A model generated the notes under the pieces. That model was not told the origin of the DNA. It did no database searches and was given only the letters and a program-made list of their open reading frames with translations. A stretch of 64,000 bases of DNA from Azospirillum ramasamyi (GTDB taxonomy: Bacteria; Pseudomonadota; Alphaproteobacteria; Azospirillales; Azospirillaceae): contig NZ_CP029829.1 in the NCBI RefSeq assembly GCF_003233655.1, positions 2,118,978 to 2,182,977 on the forward strand, written 5' to 3'. Positions 52,715 to 61,659 of this stretch are shown here, in pieces (the stretch's first letter is position 1; every line of letters begins with the position of its first letter). Both the position numbers and the translations under genes were made by a program.

Positions 52715-52910
52715 CTATACACCGGACCCCGGGGCGTTGCGCACAAGAGGTGGCGGCTGATCCTACACCCATCCGGAATCGCCACACGCGCGACGGGCGG
52801 GTCAGGCGGGTATCGCTTGCGGGGTGCATCGGGTGCCGGTCTGGACCTTGCGGGCCGGCGGCCCGAGGTTAGGCGAGGAGCAAACCTCACTGACCGGAAC
52901 CGGCCGCACC

Positions 52911-53309
52911 ATGGATGACCGCCACGACGACCGCCCCGACACCCGGCCCGAAAGCCCGCCGACCACGTCCGGGACCGAACCGATCAATTCCCTGGGCTCT
53001 GTCCAGGCTCCCGCCGGCTCGAACCCAGCCGGACCGGATCCCGTTCTCGAGCGGCTGGACCGCCTGTCGGATCTGCTGCTGCGCCGCATCGACCGGCTGG
53101 AGGAGCGGGTCCGCAGTCTGGAGCAGGACAATGGCGAGATCATCAACCTCCTGATCGCCGTCAAGGCCGGCCTGGAGGAAGCTTCCGGCGACCTGATCGC
53201 ACAGTTGGAGGACGGGCTGGATGCCGCGGAGGCCGAGGAGGAGTCCGAAGACGGGGCGGAGGACGGCCCTCTGTTCGAAACACCCTGCGGCCCGACGATG
53301 CTGCATTGA
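52911..53309 (+). CDS. Small acidic coiled-coil protein of unknown function
   Basis: 132 residues. After a disordered polar start (DDRHDDRPDTRPESPPTTS), residues 50-95 form a heptad coiled coil (LERLDRLSDLLLRRIDRLEE), and the end is very acidic (AAEAEEESEDGAEDG). The ATG at 52911 is chosen because the longer upstream frame has no clear signal. No domain is recognised; the role is open. Confidence 0.6.
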   Translation: MDDRHDDRPDTRPESPPTTSGTEPINSLGSVQAPAGSNPAGPDPVLERLDRLSDLLLRRIDRLEERVRSLEQDNGEIINLLIAVKAGLEEASGDLIAQLEDGLDAAEAEEESEDGAEDGPLFETPCGPTMLH

Positions 53310-53400
53310 CGGTCCCGCGGCTCGCGCAGGCCGGGAGCCGATTCCAGGGATGCCGTAAAAGACCTTGCCCGCCGTGGCATGGTGGCCGGATAAACGGTAC

Positions 53401-54147
53401 ATGCAGACCAGCTCCATTCCCGATCCCGCGCTTGGCGCCAGCCCGACGCCGCCGGCGCTCCTGCCGACGCAGCATCTCGAAATGCCGGCGTCCGATTCGC
53501 CTGCTTTCGATTCGCCGGTATGCGGTCCGTCCGGCGTCGCCTTCTTCGACTTCGACGGCACGCTGATCCACGGAGACAGCCTGCCGATGTTCGTCGGCGA
53601 GGTGATCGGCCGGCGCCGCGCCGCGCTGGCTCTGGCCGACGCCATCCGCTCTGCGATGCACCGTCATGTCCGCGGCCGCGGGCCGGGCTGCGATTTTCCC
53701 GGATCGGTGAAGGCCATCTACCTGAAGCGCACCCTGCGCGGCCTGCCGGTGGCCGAGGCGCTGGCCGCGTCGGAACGGATGGTGCCCCGCGTCCGCTGGC
53801 ACCAGCCCATGCTGGAGGTGCTGAAGGAGCATCGCCGGCAGGGACGCCGGGTGGTGGTCGCGACCGGCGCACTCGACCTCTACATGCCCGCGCTTCTGCG
53901 CGGGCTGGAGGTGGACGACCTGCTGGCGACGGGGATGGAGGTGGTGGACGGCAAGCTGACCGGCAGGCTCAGCACCGCCAACTGCGTGCGCCTGGACAAG
54001 GCGGAACGGGTGACCGCCTGGATTGCCGGCAACGGCCCGGTCGCCGCCACCTGGGGCTACGGCAACCATCCCAGCGACCTGCCGATGCTGGCGCTGATGC
54101 ACAAGGGCGAAGTGATCCGCATTCGACGAAGGTCGAACCGCAGGTAG
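53401..54147 (+). CDS. HAD-IB family hydrolase
   Basis: 248 residues. Motif I is VAFFDFDGTLIHGDSLPMFV with the nucleophile Asp, motif II is VVVATGALDLYMPALL, and motif III is YGNHPSDLPMLALM. The cap region resembles phosphoserine phosphatase-like SerB and lipid phosphatase members of subfamily IB. The first 35 residues are polar and extra to the domain. The substrate is unknown; related enzymes act on phosphoserine or lysophosphatidate. It precedes the pseudo-receiver gene on the same strand. Confidence 0.88.
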   Translation: MQTSSIPDPALGASPTPPALLPTQHLEMPASDSPAFDSPVCGPSGVAFFDFDGTLIHGDSLPMFVGEVIGRRRAALALADAIRSAMHRHVRGRGPGCDFPGSVKAIYLKRTLRGLPVAEALAASERMVPRVRWHQPMLEVLKEHRRQGRRVVVATGALDLYMPALLRGLEVDDLLATGMEVVDGKLTGRLSTANCVRLDKAERVTAWIAGNGPVAATWGYGNHPSDLPMLALMHKGEVIRIRRRSNRR

Positions 54148-54182
54148 CAGGCGTTTACAACCCGCCAGATACTCCGCATACT

Positions 54183-54219
54183 CCCTCCCGTCCATGAAGA
54201 AAATATGATGGACGGAGGG
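54183..54219 (+). promoter_or_regulatory. SD-masking hairpin before the pseudo-receiver gene
   Basis: CCCTCCCGTCCAT, a 12-base A/T-rich loop, ATGGACGGAGGG: twelve pairs with one bulged base. The right arm contains GGAGGG, the ribosome site for the GTG at 54224. Folded RNA would hide this site, so translation may need melting, a protein or a small RNA. Confidence 0.65.
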
Positions 54220-54223
54220 GAAT

Positions 54224-54598
54224 GTGAGCTTCAGCATCGACGCCGACATCCGGATGCCGGGCTATGGCGGGCGCCGGGCCGTGGTGGCCGATGCCGACCG
54301 CATTCAGCGCGCGGCGCTGGCCGGCCATCTGTCCGGCCGCGGCTTCCAGGTTTCGCAGACCGACGATGCGCTGGAAGCGCTGGCCATCATCGGCGCGGAG
54401 GCGCCGGCCGTCGCATTGCTTCCGCTGGTGCATGAAGGCGACGACGGCGACCGCGCCGCGGCGCTGGCGGCGATGCTCTATCCGCAGACCCGCATCCTGA
54501 TGACCGGCCGGCGCGTGCAGAACGCCCCCTTCCCCATCCTGCCCCGCCCGGTCGACCTGACGGCGCTCGACCGCTGGCTGGACGAGGCGGCGGAATAG
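54224..54598 (+). CDS. Pseudo-receiver protein (degenerate response-regulator domain)
   Basis: 124 residues from a GTG. The fold follows a CheY-like receiver: RRAVVADADRIQRAALAGHL gives the first strand and acidic pair, but the phosphoacceptor strand reads VALLPLVHEG with no Asp, and the usual conserved Lys is Arg in ILPRPVDLTALD. It cannot be phosphorylated in the normal way and probably acts by protein binding. GGAGGGG lies four bases before the start inside a hairpin. No kinase or output domain is attached. Confidence 0.75.
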   Translation: MSFSIDADIRMPGYGGRRAVVADADRIQRAALAGHLSGRGFQVSQTDDALEALAIIGAEAPAVALLPLVHEGDDGDRAAALAAMLYPQTRILMTGRRVQNAPFPILPRPVDLTALDRWLDEAAE

Positions 54599-54626
54599 GC
54601 CCGGCCATGTGCCCCGCCGCTTTTCC

Positions 54627-55526
54627 CTATTGGACGCCGGCGTCCCCGAAGCCCGCCACATGCTCCAGCTTTTGCGGGTTGGCGATCTGGTAGATCCGCC
54701 GGATGCGGCCATCTGCGATGTCGAAGGCCAGCACGCTGCGGAAGGAGCCCCCCAGTTCGGTCAGCAGACCCGGTCCTCCATTCACCCGCACCGGCACGAA
54801 GCCGAACCCGACGCCCCGCTTGCGCTGGACGCCCACCAGGAAGCGGGCGATGCGGTCGGCGCCGAAGAGCGGGTTGACCGCCGTCCGCACCATGCCACCG
54901 CCGTCGCTCAGCCACTGGGCATCGTCCGACAGCAGGGCCACGATGGCGGCGTAATCGCGCCGGACGCTGGCCTCGGCGAAGGCATCGGCCAGACGGCGCC
55001 CGGCCTCCGCATCGGCACAGGCCCCAGAGGGCTCGTTCAGCCGGTTGCGGGCGCGCCGCATGATCTGGCGGCAGGCCTCCGCCGACTTGCCGAGAACCGT
55101 CGCGATCTCGGCGTAATCGAGGTCCATGGCCTCGCGCAGGACGAAGACCGCGCGCTGGTCCGGTGCCAGCCGCTCCAGCAGCAGAAGCATCGCGATCGGC
55201 ACCGACCCGGTGTCGGGTGCCTCATCCGCCGCATCGGCCCAGCCGGCGACCTCCGGCTCGGGCAGCCACAGCCCATAATAGCGCTCCCGCGCCACCCGGG
55301 CGGAGCGCAGCCGGTCGAGCGCCAGCCGCGTCACCAGGGTGGTCAGGAAGGCGGGGGCCGATCCGACGCTGCCGGGGACCACCGCGGCCCAGCGCAGCCA
55401 GGCATCCTGCAGCGTGTCCTCCGCCTCCGCCACCGACCCGAGCAGCCGGTAGGCCAGGGCGCGCAGCCGCGCCCGCTCGCCCGCGAAGGCGGCGAGCGCG
55501 GTCTCCGGGTCGGCCAGCGCCGTCAC
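54627..55526 (-). CDS. sigJ: ECF41-type RNA polymerase sigma factor with SnoaL-like C-terminus
   Basis: 299 residues. Sigma-2 (LRALAYRLLGSVAEAEDTLQ) and sigma-4 (LDYAEIATVLGKSAEACRQI) are followed by a SnoaL-like domain (residues 185-290) ending in IYQIANPQKLEHVAG, the NPxKL mark of ECF41. Sigma-2 and sigma-4 are joined by a linker with the WLPEP motif. In this family the C-terminal domain replaces an anti-sigma factor. The gene overlaps the preceding carboxymuconolactone-decarboxylase-like gene by four bases, the typical target gene pair. Confidence 0.93.
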   Translation of the reverse strand: MTALADPETALAAFAGERARLRALAYRLLGSVAEAEDTLQDAWLRWAAVVPGSVGSAPAFLTTLVTRLALDRLRSARVARERYYGLWLPEPEVAGWADAADEAPDTGSVPIAMLLLLERLAPDQRAVFVLREAMDLDYAEIATVLGKSAEACRQIMRRARNRLNEPSGACADAEAGRRLADAFAEASVRRDYAAIVALLSDDAQWLSDGGGMVRTAVNPLFGADRIARFLVGVQRKRGVGFGFVPVRVNGGPGLLTELGGSFRSVLAFDIADGRIRRIYQIANPQKLEHVAGFGDAGVQ

Positions 55527-55975
55527 GCCGCAATCCCGACGGCGGTGCCCTCGATGTGCTGGGCGATGCCGATGCGGTTCCAGGCGTTGATCTGCGCCGC
55601 CGTCACGGTCAGCTGGGCAATCTGCTCGGCGTTGAAATGGCGTTGCAGTTCCCGATAGGCTTCGTCGATACGGTCATGCCGGGCGCGAGTCAGCACCTCT
55701 GCCCAGGCGAAGGCGGCGCGTTCGTCGGGCAGGTACAGATCCGACCGCTCCCACTCGGCAAGGGCGGCGATGCGCTGTTCCGACTGGCCGTCGTGACGGG
55801 CTTCCTTGCTGTGCATGTCGATGCAATAGGCGCAGCCGTTGATCTGCGACACGCGCAGGTCGATCAGATGAATCAAGCCGGTCGGCAGGCCGCTGCCGCG
55901 GATGGTCTTGGCGGTGGCGTACAGCGTGGCGAACAGGGACGGGGCGTCGGTGGCGACGGTGAAACGGAAAGCCAT
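55523..55975 (-). CDS. Carboxymuconolactone decarboxylase/AhpD family protein
   Basis: 150 residues with the AhpD-like redox motif NGCAYCIDMHSKEAR (CxxCxxxH). Such proteins reduce peroxides or act as small oxidoreductases; they are the usual partner and target of ECF41 sigma factors. The start at 55975 is chosen with GAGAGGA eight to nine bases upstream; an ATG at 55984 is close by. Its stop overlaps the start of the sigma gene (ATGA), so both are on one transcript. Confidence 0.9.
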   Translation of the reverse strand: MAFRFTVATDAPSLFATLYATAKTIRGSGLPTGLIHLIDLRVSQINGCAYCIDMHSKEARHDGQSEQRIAALAEWERSDLYLPDERAAFAWAEVLTRARHDRIDEAYRELQRHFNAEQIAQLTVTAAQINAWNRIGIAQHIEGTAVGIAA

Positions 55976-56011
55976 GGTTCGCATCCTCTCATGGAGTGTC
56001 ATCGCCCCCAT

Positions 56012-56038
56012 GACGGGATGACCAGCTCCGGCGTGACG
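56012..56038 (-). promoter_or_regulatory. Candidate ECF41 promoter
   Basis: The minus strand reads CGTCACG, 16 bases, CGTC, 37 bases before the AhpD-like start. ECF41 promoters are described as TGTCACA with a CGTC -10 element at similar spacing, so five of seven -35 bases match. This would let the sigma factor drive its own operon. Confidence 0.4.
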
Positions 56039-56081
56039 CATGGCAGCCCCGTGCTCCGTTCAAGGCTGCACGTACCCCCCC

Positions 56082-56339
56082 TCAATCCTCCGTCAGCAGT
56101 TCCACGGCCTCGCGCAGGATGGCGATCTTGGCGGCGAAGCGGCCTTCGGGATCGCTTTCGCCGATCAGCCGGATCATCACCCCCAGGGCATGGGCGACCT
56201 GCGGCGCCAGCCCGGCATGCCCCCGCACATGGCGGGCGAGACCGGCCAGCGCCGTCCGGTAGGGGCGCCCTTCGAACCCGTCGGTGGCGATCGATTCGAA
56301 ACGGTTGGCGAGGTCGAGGATCTCGCGGTTGTCGTTCAT
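56082..56339 (-). CDS. Small helical protein of unknown function in the moeB-dsrE group
   Basis: 85 residues, all helical: NDNREILDLANRFESIATDG, then ALAGLARHVRGHAGLAPQVA and IAILREAVELLTED. GGAAAGAG lies before the ATG. It follows the dsrE-like gene by 28 bases on the same strand, so it is probably translated with it. No family is recognised. Confidence 0.7.
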   Translation of the reverse strand: MNDNREILDLANRFESIATDGFEGRPYRTALAGLARHVRGHAGLAPQVAHALGVMIRLIGESDPEGRFAAKIAILREAVELLTED

Positions 56340-56367
56340 GCTCTTTCCGCCGGATCGGAGAATGGTG

Positions 56368-56832
56368 TCAGATGAACAGCATGGCGCCGCCCTTCGGCGC
56401 ATCGTTCAGGAAGGTGACGACGCCGCCGGTGGCGACCGGCACGTCGGCGCGCAGTTGAGCGCCCGCCGGCAGGCCGAGGGCGCGCAGCCCCATCTCGCAG
56501 GCCATCACCGTCACGCCCATGGCGACGCAGGCCTCCAGCAGTTCCTCGAATGTGGCGAGGCCGTGGGTGGCGAAATAGCGGTCGCGCGCCACCGGCGAGC
56601 TGCCGTCGTCGGCCGGATCCAGGTCGTGCCAGCCCAGCACGCCCGGCTCCTTCTCATGCACCAGCGCGCGCAGGGCGCGGCCGGTGAAGAACAGCGTGAC
56701 CTTGCGGTTGGTGGCCGCCGCGGCGCTGGCCATCACCAGCGCGTAATGGACGCGGTCGAAGCCGCCGGCGAAGAGGACGATCGACAGGGCCGAGGTGCTC
56801 TCGGCCGAGGACTGCGACATGGTGGTGGACAT
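56368..56832 (-). CDS. DsrE/DsrF-like family protein
   Basis: 154 residues. A Rossmann-like core (SIVLFAGGFDRVHYALVMAS) and the conserved later stretch LLEACVAMGVTVMACEMGLR mark the DsrE/peroxiredoxin-like group, in which Cys in VMACEMGL can carry a persulfide. These proteins pass sulfur or form a hetero-oligomer with other DsrE units. GGGAGG lies nine bases before the start. It lies between moeB and the 85-residue gene, in line with sulfur transfer. Confidence 0.85.
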   Translation of the reverse strand: MSTTMSQSSAESTSALSIVLFAGGFDRVHYALVMASAAAATNRKVTLFFTGRALRALVHEKEPGVLGWHDLDPADDGSSPVARDRYFATHGLATFEELLEACVAMGVTVMACEMGLRALGLPAGAQLRADVPVATGGVVTFLNDAPKGGAMLFI

Positions 56833-56866
56833 GGTGGGCCGCCTCCCATCTTTGCCGTGGCGCCCG

Positions 56867-57655
<789 letters not shown>

Positions 57656-57747
57656 GGCCGGCAGCATAGCGCAAGGATGCGCCGTTGCGGCAACATTCGA
57701 TGCGGCATTTTCCGACCTGCGGGCGCAGCCCGGCTCCGCCGGAATGG

Positions 57748-58536
57748 TCAGGCCCGCGTCGAGGTGGTCTTCGCTTCCGACGCCCATTGTCGAAGCCGGT
57801 TCTGCCGTTCACGCAACGTCTTGGAAATGGCGCTTTCCTGAACGCCCGCCTCGGACAGCTCCGAATTGCGCGGCACCAGGCTCAGCATGAAATCGCTCGG
57901 CGACTTCAAGCTGGAGGGCGGGACCACCACCATCGTGTACTGGCCGGGTTCCAGCTTGTAGGTCGGCTTCTGCAGGAAGGTCTGCTGGGAGTCGGGTTTG
58001 CCCGAGTCGCTGGCCGCGACGACCTTGCCGTCCTTGTCCATCATCGCCCAACGGGTGTTGGGAAGCGAGATGTTGGCGGTGAAGGTGCCGCCCTGCAGGA
58101 CGTTGAAGGTGTGCCTCTGCACGCCGGTGTCGCCGTTGCCCGGCGGCTGGGCGGTGCCCTTCAGCGTCGCGCCGGCGCCGGTCACCAGGACGTTCTGCCG
58201 TTCCGTGACCTCCAGCGAATAGTCGCGGATGCCCGCCGCCCGGTTGGCCTGCGAAATGGTCGCCGTGTAGGTGCCCGGCCCAAGCCGAGCGGTGGCCTCC
58301 GACGCCGATTCCTTCGACCGGATGGTCGTCACCACCTCGTTCCGGTCGTTGCGGATCTCGACGTTGGTGAAGGTGTCGTTGACCTTGAAATTGAACTCGC
58401 CGGCCTTGCTGACCGTGAAGGTCTGGGTGTCGGCGTTGGCTCCGTCGGCCCCGATCTTGGTCGTCTGCCCCTTCAACTGCGCGAAGGAACTGTTCGACAG
58501 GTTCGGGACATAGGTGGCGGCGGTCACATCCGACAT
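57748..58536 (-). CDS. Protein with two tandem PPC-like beta domains
   Basis: 262 residues without a signal peptide. Two copies of a beta-sandwich can be seen: TFTVSKAGEFNFKVNDTFTN to YSLEVTE (residues 38-112) and HTFNVLQGGTFTANISLPNT to FMLSLVPR (residues 143-222). Each follows the pattern 'F.V..GG.F...I.....W...D..G' and ends with PGTYTATIS or PGQYTMVVV. This is like bacterial pre-peptidase C-terminal modules, usually found on exported enzymes, but no enzyme is attached here. The ATG at 58536 has GGGGAG eight bases upstream. Confidence 0.75.
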   Translation of the reverse strand: MSDVTAATYVPNLSNSSFAQLKGQTTKIGADGANADTQTFTVSKAGEFNFKVNDTFTNVEIRNDRNEVVTTIRSKESASEATARLGPGTYTATISQANRAAGIRDYSLEVTERQNVLVTGAGATLKGTAQPPGNGDTGVQRHTFNVLQGGTFTANISLPNTRWAMMDKDGKVVAASDSGKPDSQQTFLQKPTYKLEPGQYTMVVVPPSSLKSPSDFMLSLVPRNSELSEAGVQESAISKTLRERQNRLRQWASEAKTTSTRA

Positions 58537-58690
58537 GGCGGTCACTCCCCGGCGGCGCGGACGGAAAAGGTTCTTCTGCTGCCGGGGAGAGTAGCGCGAA
58601 CTACCAATTCCGTCAAATTTCGGGCCGGAATTTCGCGGATAGGATGCGGAGCGGGAGCGATTATCCGCCCCCGCCCCGCGGCGTCGACGG

Positions 58691-59650
<960 letters not shown>

Positions 59651-59669
59651 GATTCCACCTCTTGGATTT

Positions 59670-59691
59670 GTGTTATAAGTGAGTTCAACAC
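59670..59691. promoter_or_regulatory. Candidate Rrf2-regulator operator upstream of cysK
   Basis: GTGTT, 12 bases (ATAAGTGAGTTC), AACAC is an imperfect symmetric site 20 bases before cysK. On the minus strand TTGACA and GATAAT lie just upstream. The Rrf2 gene is the next one upstream on the same strand. Confidence 0.35.
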
Positions 59692-59820
59692 CCCGGGCAG
59701 AGCATTATCCAGCACGGGTGGCCTGTCAAACGGGAAGTGGGGTCGCCGGGCCGTCCGTACGACCCCGCCGGCTCGGTTCAAGTCCCGGCCGAGGTTTCAG
59801 CCGAAGCTTCAGCCGAAGCT

Positions 59821-60276
59821 TCAGATCGTGAAGTCGATCCGGTCCTCGGTCTCGCTCTCCACCCCGGCGCGGCGGGCGCGCATGCACAGATCCTCCACCG
59901 TGATGGTGTCGAGCTTCGCCATGCATTCCTCCTGCAGCTCGCCCCACAGCGGACGCACGACCTGATGGCCGAGGATCGAGCCCGCCGGCTCCTCGATCGG
60001 GTCGGTGGCGGTTTCCATCGACCGGACCACCCGCACGATCTCGCCCAGCGTGATCCGCCGCCGCTCGCGCGCCAGCCGGTAACCGCCGCGCGGCCCCCGC
60101 ACGCCGGCCAGCACGCCTTCGCGCACCAGCTGCTGCAGCACCTGCTCCAGGTAGCGCTTCGGGATGCCCTGGCGCCGGGTGATCTCCCCGGACTGCACCG
60201 GCTCGGTGCCCGCGTTGTAGGCGATGTCGAGGACCGCCTCGATGGCGAACATCAGCTTCTTGGAGATGCGGAGCAT
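59821..60276 (-). CDS. Rrf2 family transcriptional regulator (CymR/IscR-like)
   Basis: 151 residues. The winged HTH is RISKKLMFAIEAVLDIAYNA, then RRQGIPKRYLEQVLQQLVRE and VRGPRGGYRLAR. It has only two Cys in its last 40 residues (EECMAKLD, DLCMRAR), not the three-Cys cluster of IscR, so a Fe-S cluster is doubtful and CymR-like control of cysteine synthesis is more likely. It precedes cysK on the same strand. Just past its stop two copies of CAGCCGAAGCTT lie in tandem. Confidence 0.88.
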   Translation of the reverse strand: MLRISKKLMFAIEAVLDIAYNAGTEPVQSGEITRRQGIPKRYLEQVLQQLVREGVLAGVRGPRGGYRLARERRRITLGEIVRVVRSMETATDPIEEPAGSILGHQVVRPLWGELQEECMAKLDTITVEDLCMRARRAGVESETEDRIDFTI

Positions 60277-60513
60277 CACGAGCGACTCCCGGTGTTCTGA
60301 CAGTGCATGCCGCGGCAGCAAGGAAACCGACGGATCCCGCGGGCACCGGCCTCGTACCGGTCCGCAGGTGGAAACTCCGTCATCCCCCTCATTCCCGCCT
60401 GTTGGTTAAGGAGTGTTTTACACCTCCAACGCGGGAATTCACAACAGGATTTGTCCCAGACAGACTCGGGAAAATGGCATCCTACACACACCGCATGTCC
60501 GGCAGCGCCACCG

Positions 60514-60822
60514 TCATCGCACGGCGGTCCAGGCCACCTCCCCGAGATCCTCGCGGAAGGCGAAGCGCTTCAGATGGTCGATCACCACCTCCTGCATGCG
60601 CTCCAGCTGTGCGGCATCCTCGACCTCGATGGTCAGCGTCAGCCCTTCGCCGTCCGCCGCCATCCGGCAGCGGCGGTCGGGAGAGAAGGGCACCAGGCCC
60701 TGGTTCTCGTCATGGACGACCTCGAACTTGTGCGCCCAGTGCTTGCACAGTTGGGTCATGTAGCGGCGGCCATTGGCGGTCTTGATGCGGGCGGTCGCGA
60801 TACGGGCGGTCGATGCAGCCAT
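60514..60822 (-). CDS. DUF2218 domain-containing protein
   Basis: 102 residues, one DUF2218 domain: ARIKTANGRRYMTQLCKHWA, HKFEVVHDENQGLVPFSPDR and RMAADGEGLTLTIEVEDAAQ. DUF2218 proteins occur with siderophore-interacting flavoproteins and may bind a metal or haem. The ATG at 60822 is chosen because GGAGGAGG lies just upstream, and an in-frame ATG at 60840 would hold this site inside the gene. It follows the PadR gene with about 20 bases between them. Confidence 0.88.
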   Translation of the reverse strand: MAASTARIATARIKTANGRRYMTQLCKHWAHKFEVVHDENQGLVPFSPDRRCRMAADGEGLTLTIEVEDAAQLERMQEVVIDHLKRFAFREDLGEVAWTAVR

Positions 60823-60842
60823 GCTCTTCGCCTCCTCCATGG

Positions 60843-61466
60843 TCAGGTCCGTTCGACCGCGCGGGCGGCGGCGTCGATGGCATCGGCGATGGCCTGGATC
60901 TGCTCCGCCGACAGGTCGCCGCGCGACAGCCGCAACCGCAGGGCCAGCTTGAAGTTCTCGACGGCGCGGACGATCTGCGGCGAGGATTCGCGCTGCTGAC
61001 AGGCCTTCGCGCGGGCGATCCGCTCGCGCACCGCGGCAACGGCGGGCTCCGCCGCCTTCAGCGCCTCCGTCCCTTCGGGCGTGATCTCATAGAGCTTCTT
61101 GTTGCCTTCGGTTGATGCGACGCGGATATGGCCTTGCTCCTCCAACAGCGTCAGCGTCGGATAGATCACGCCGGGGCTGGGGCTGTAGGCGCCGCCGACC
61201 ATCTCCTCAATCGTCTTGATCAGGTCGTAGCCGGAGCGCGGCTTTTCCGCGATCAGCCAGGACAGGACAAGGCGCAGGTCGCCATGGTCGAAGACACGCC
61301 GCTCTCCCCGGCCGCCCCGGCGACCCCCGAAGCCGCCGCCCCGGCCGCCGCCGAAGCCTTCCCGGCCGCCACGATGCCCATGGCGTCCGCGCCCGTCCGA
61401 CGCCTCGTCGTCGAAATCCGGACGCGAGAAGCGGCACCCATGGCCGCGAAACAGATGACGAAGCAT
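60843..61466 (-). CDS. PadR family regulator, YqjI-like
   Basis: 207 residues. The first 55 residues are rich in Gly, Arg and His (RHGHRGGREGFGGGRGGGFG), as in E. coli YqjI, whose His-rich arm binds nickel. The PadR winged helix follows: DLRLVLSWLIAEKPRSGYDL, GVIYPTLTLLEEQGHIRV and a C-terminal dimerisation helix. YqjI represses a ferric reductase gene; here the gene after it encodes a DUF2218 protein, and no reductase is near. A symmetric AT-rich site precedes it. Confidence 0.85.
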   Translation of the reverse strand: MLRHLFRGHGCRFSRPDFDDEASDGRGRHGHRGGREGFGGGRGGGFGGRRGGRGERRVFDHGDLRLVLSWLIAEKPRSGYDLIKTIEEMVGGAYSPSPGVIYPTLTLLEEQGHIRVASTEGNKKLYEITPEGTEALKAAEPAVAAVRERIARAKACQQRESSPQIVRAVENFKLALRLRLSRGDLSAEQIQAIADAIDAAARAVERT

Positions 61467-61489
61467 GGAACCCTCTTCCGATGCAGTTT

Positions 61490-61516
61490 CGATATAACGA
61501 AATCTTAGATATATCG
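61490..61516. promoter_or_regulatory. Probable PadR operator
   Basis: CGATATA, 13 bases, TATATCG in an AT-rich patch 24 bases before the PadR start. PadR and YqjI operators are AT-rich symmetric sites of this kind, so self-repression is likely. Confidence 0.5.
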
Positions 61517-61659
61517 GAACCCGCTCTCAGACAAGGGGTGCGCTCCGGCGAACGCACATGCTCCCCGACAATACGCGGTCGCCAGCAAATCACTGTCACC
61601 CGCCCTGCGGAGGGGCTATAACCGACGCCCCGGCTTTGCTTTCGCGCGTGTGTGACCTG

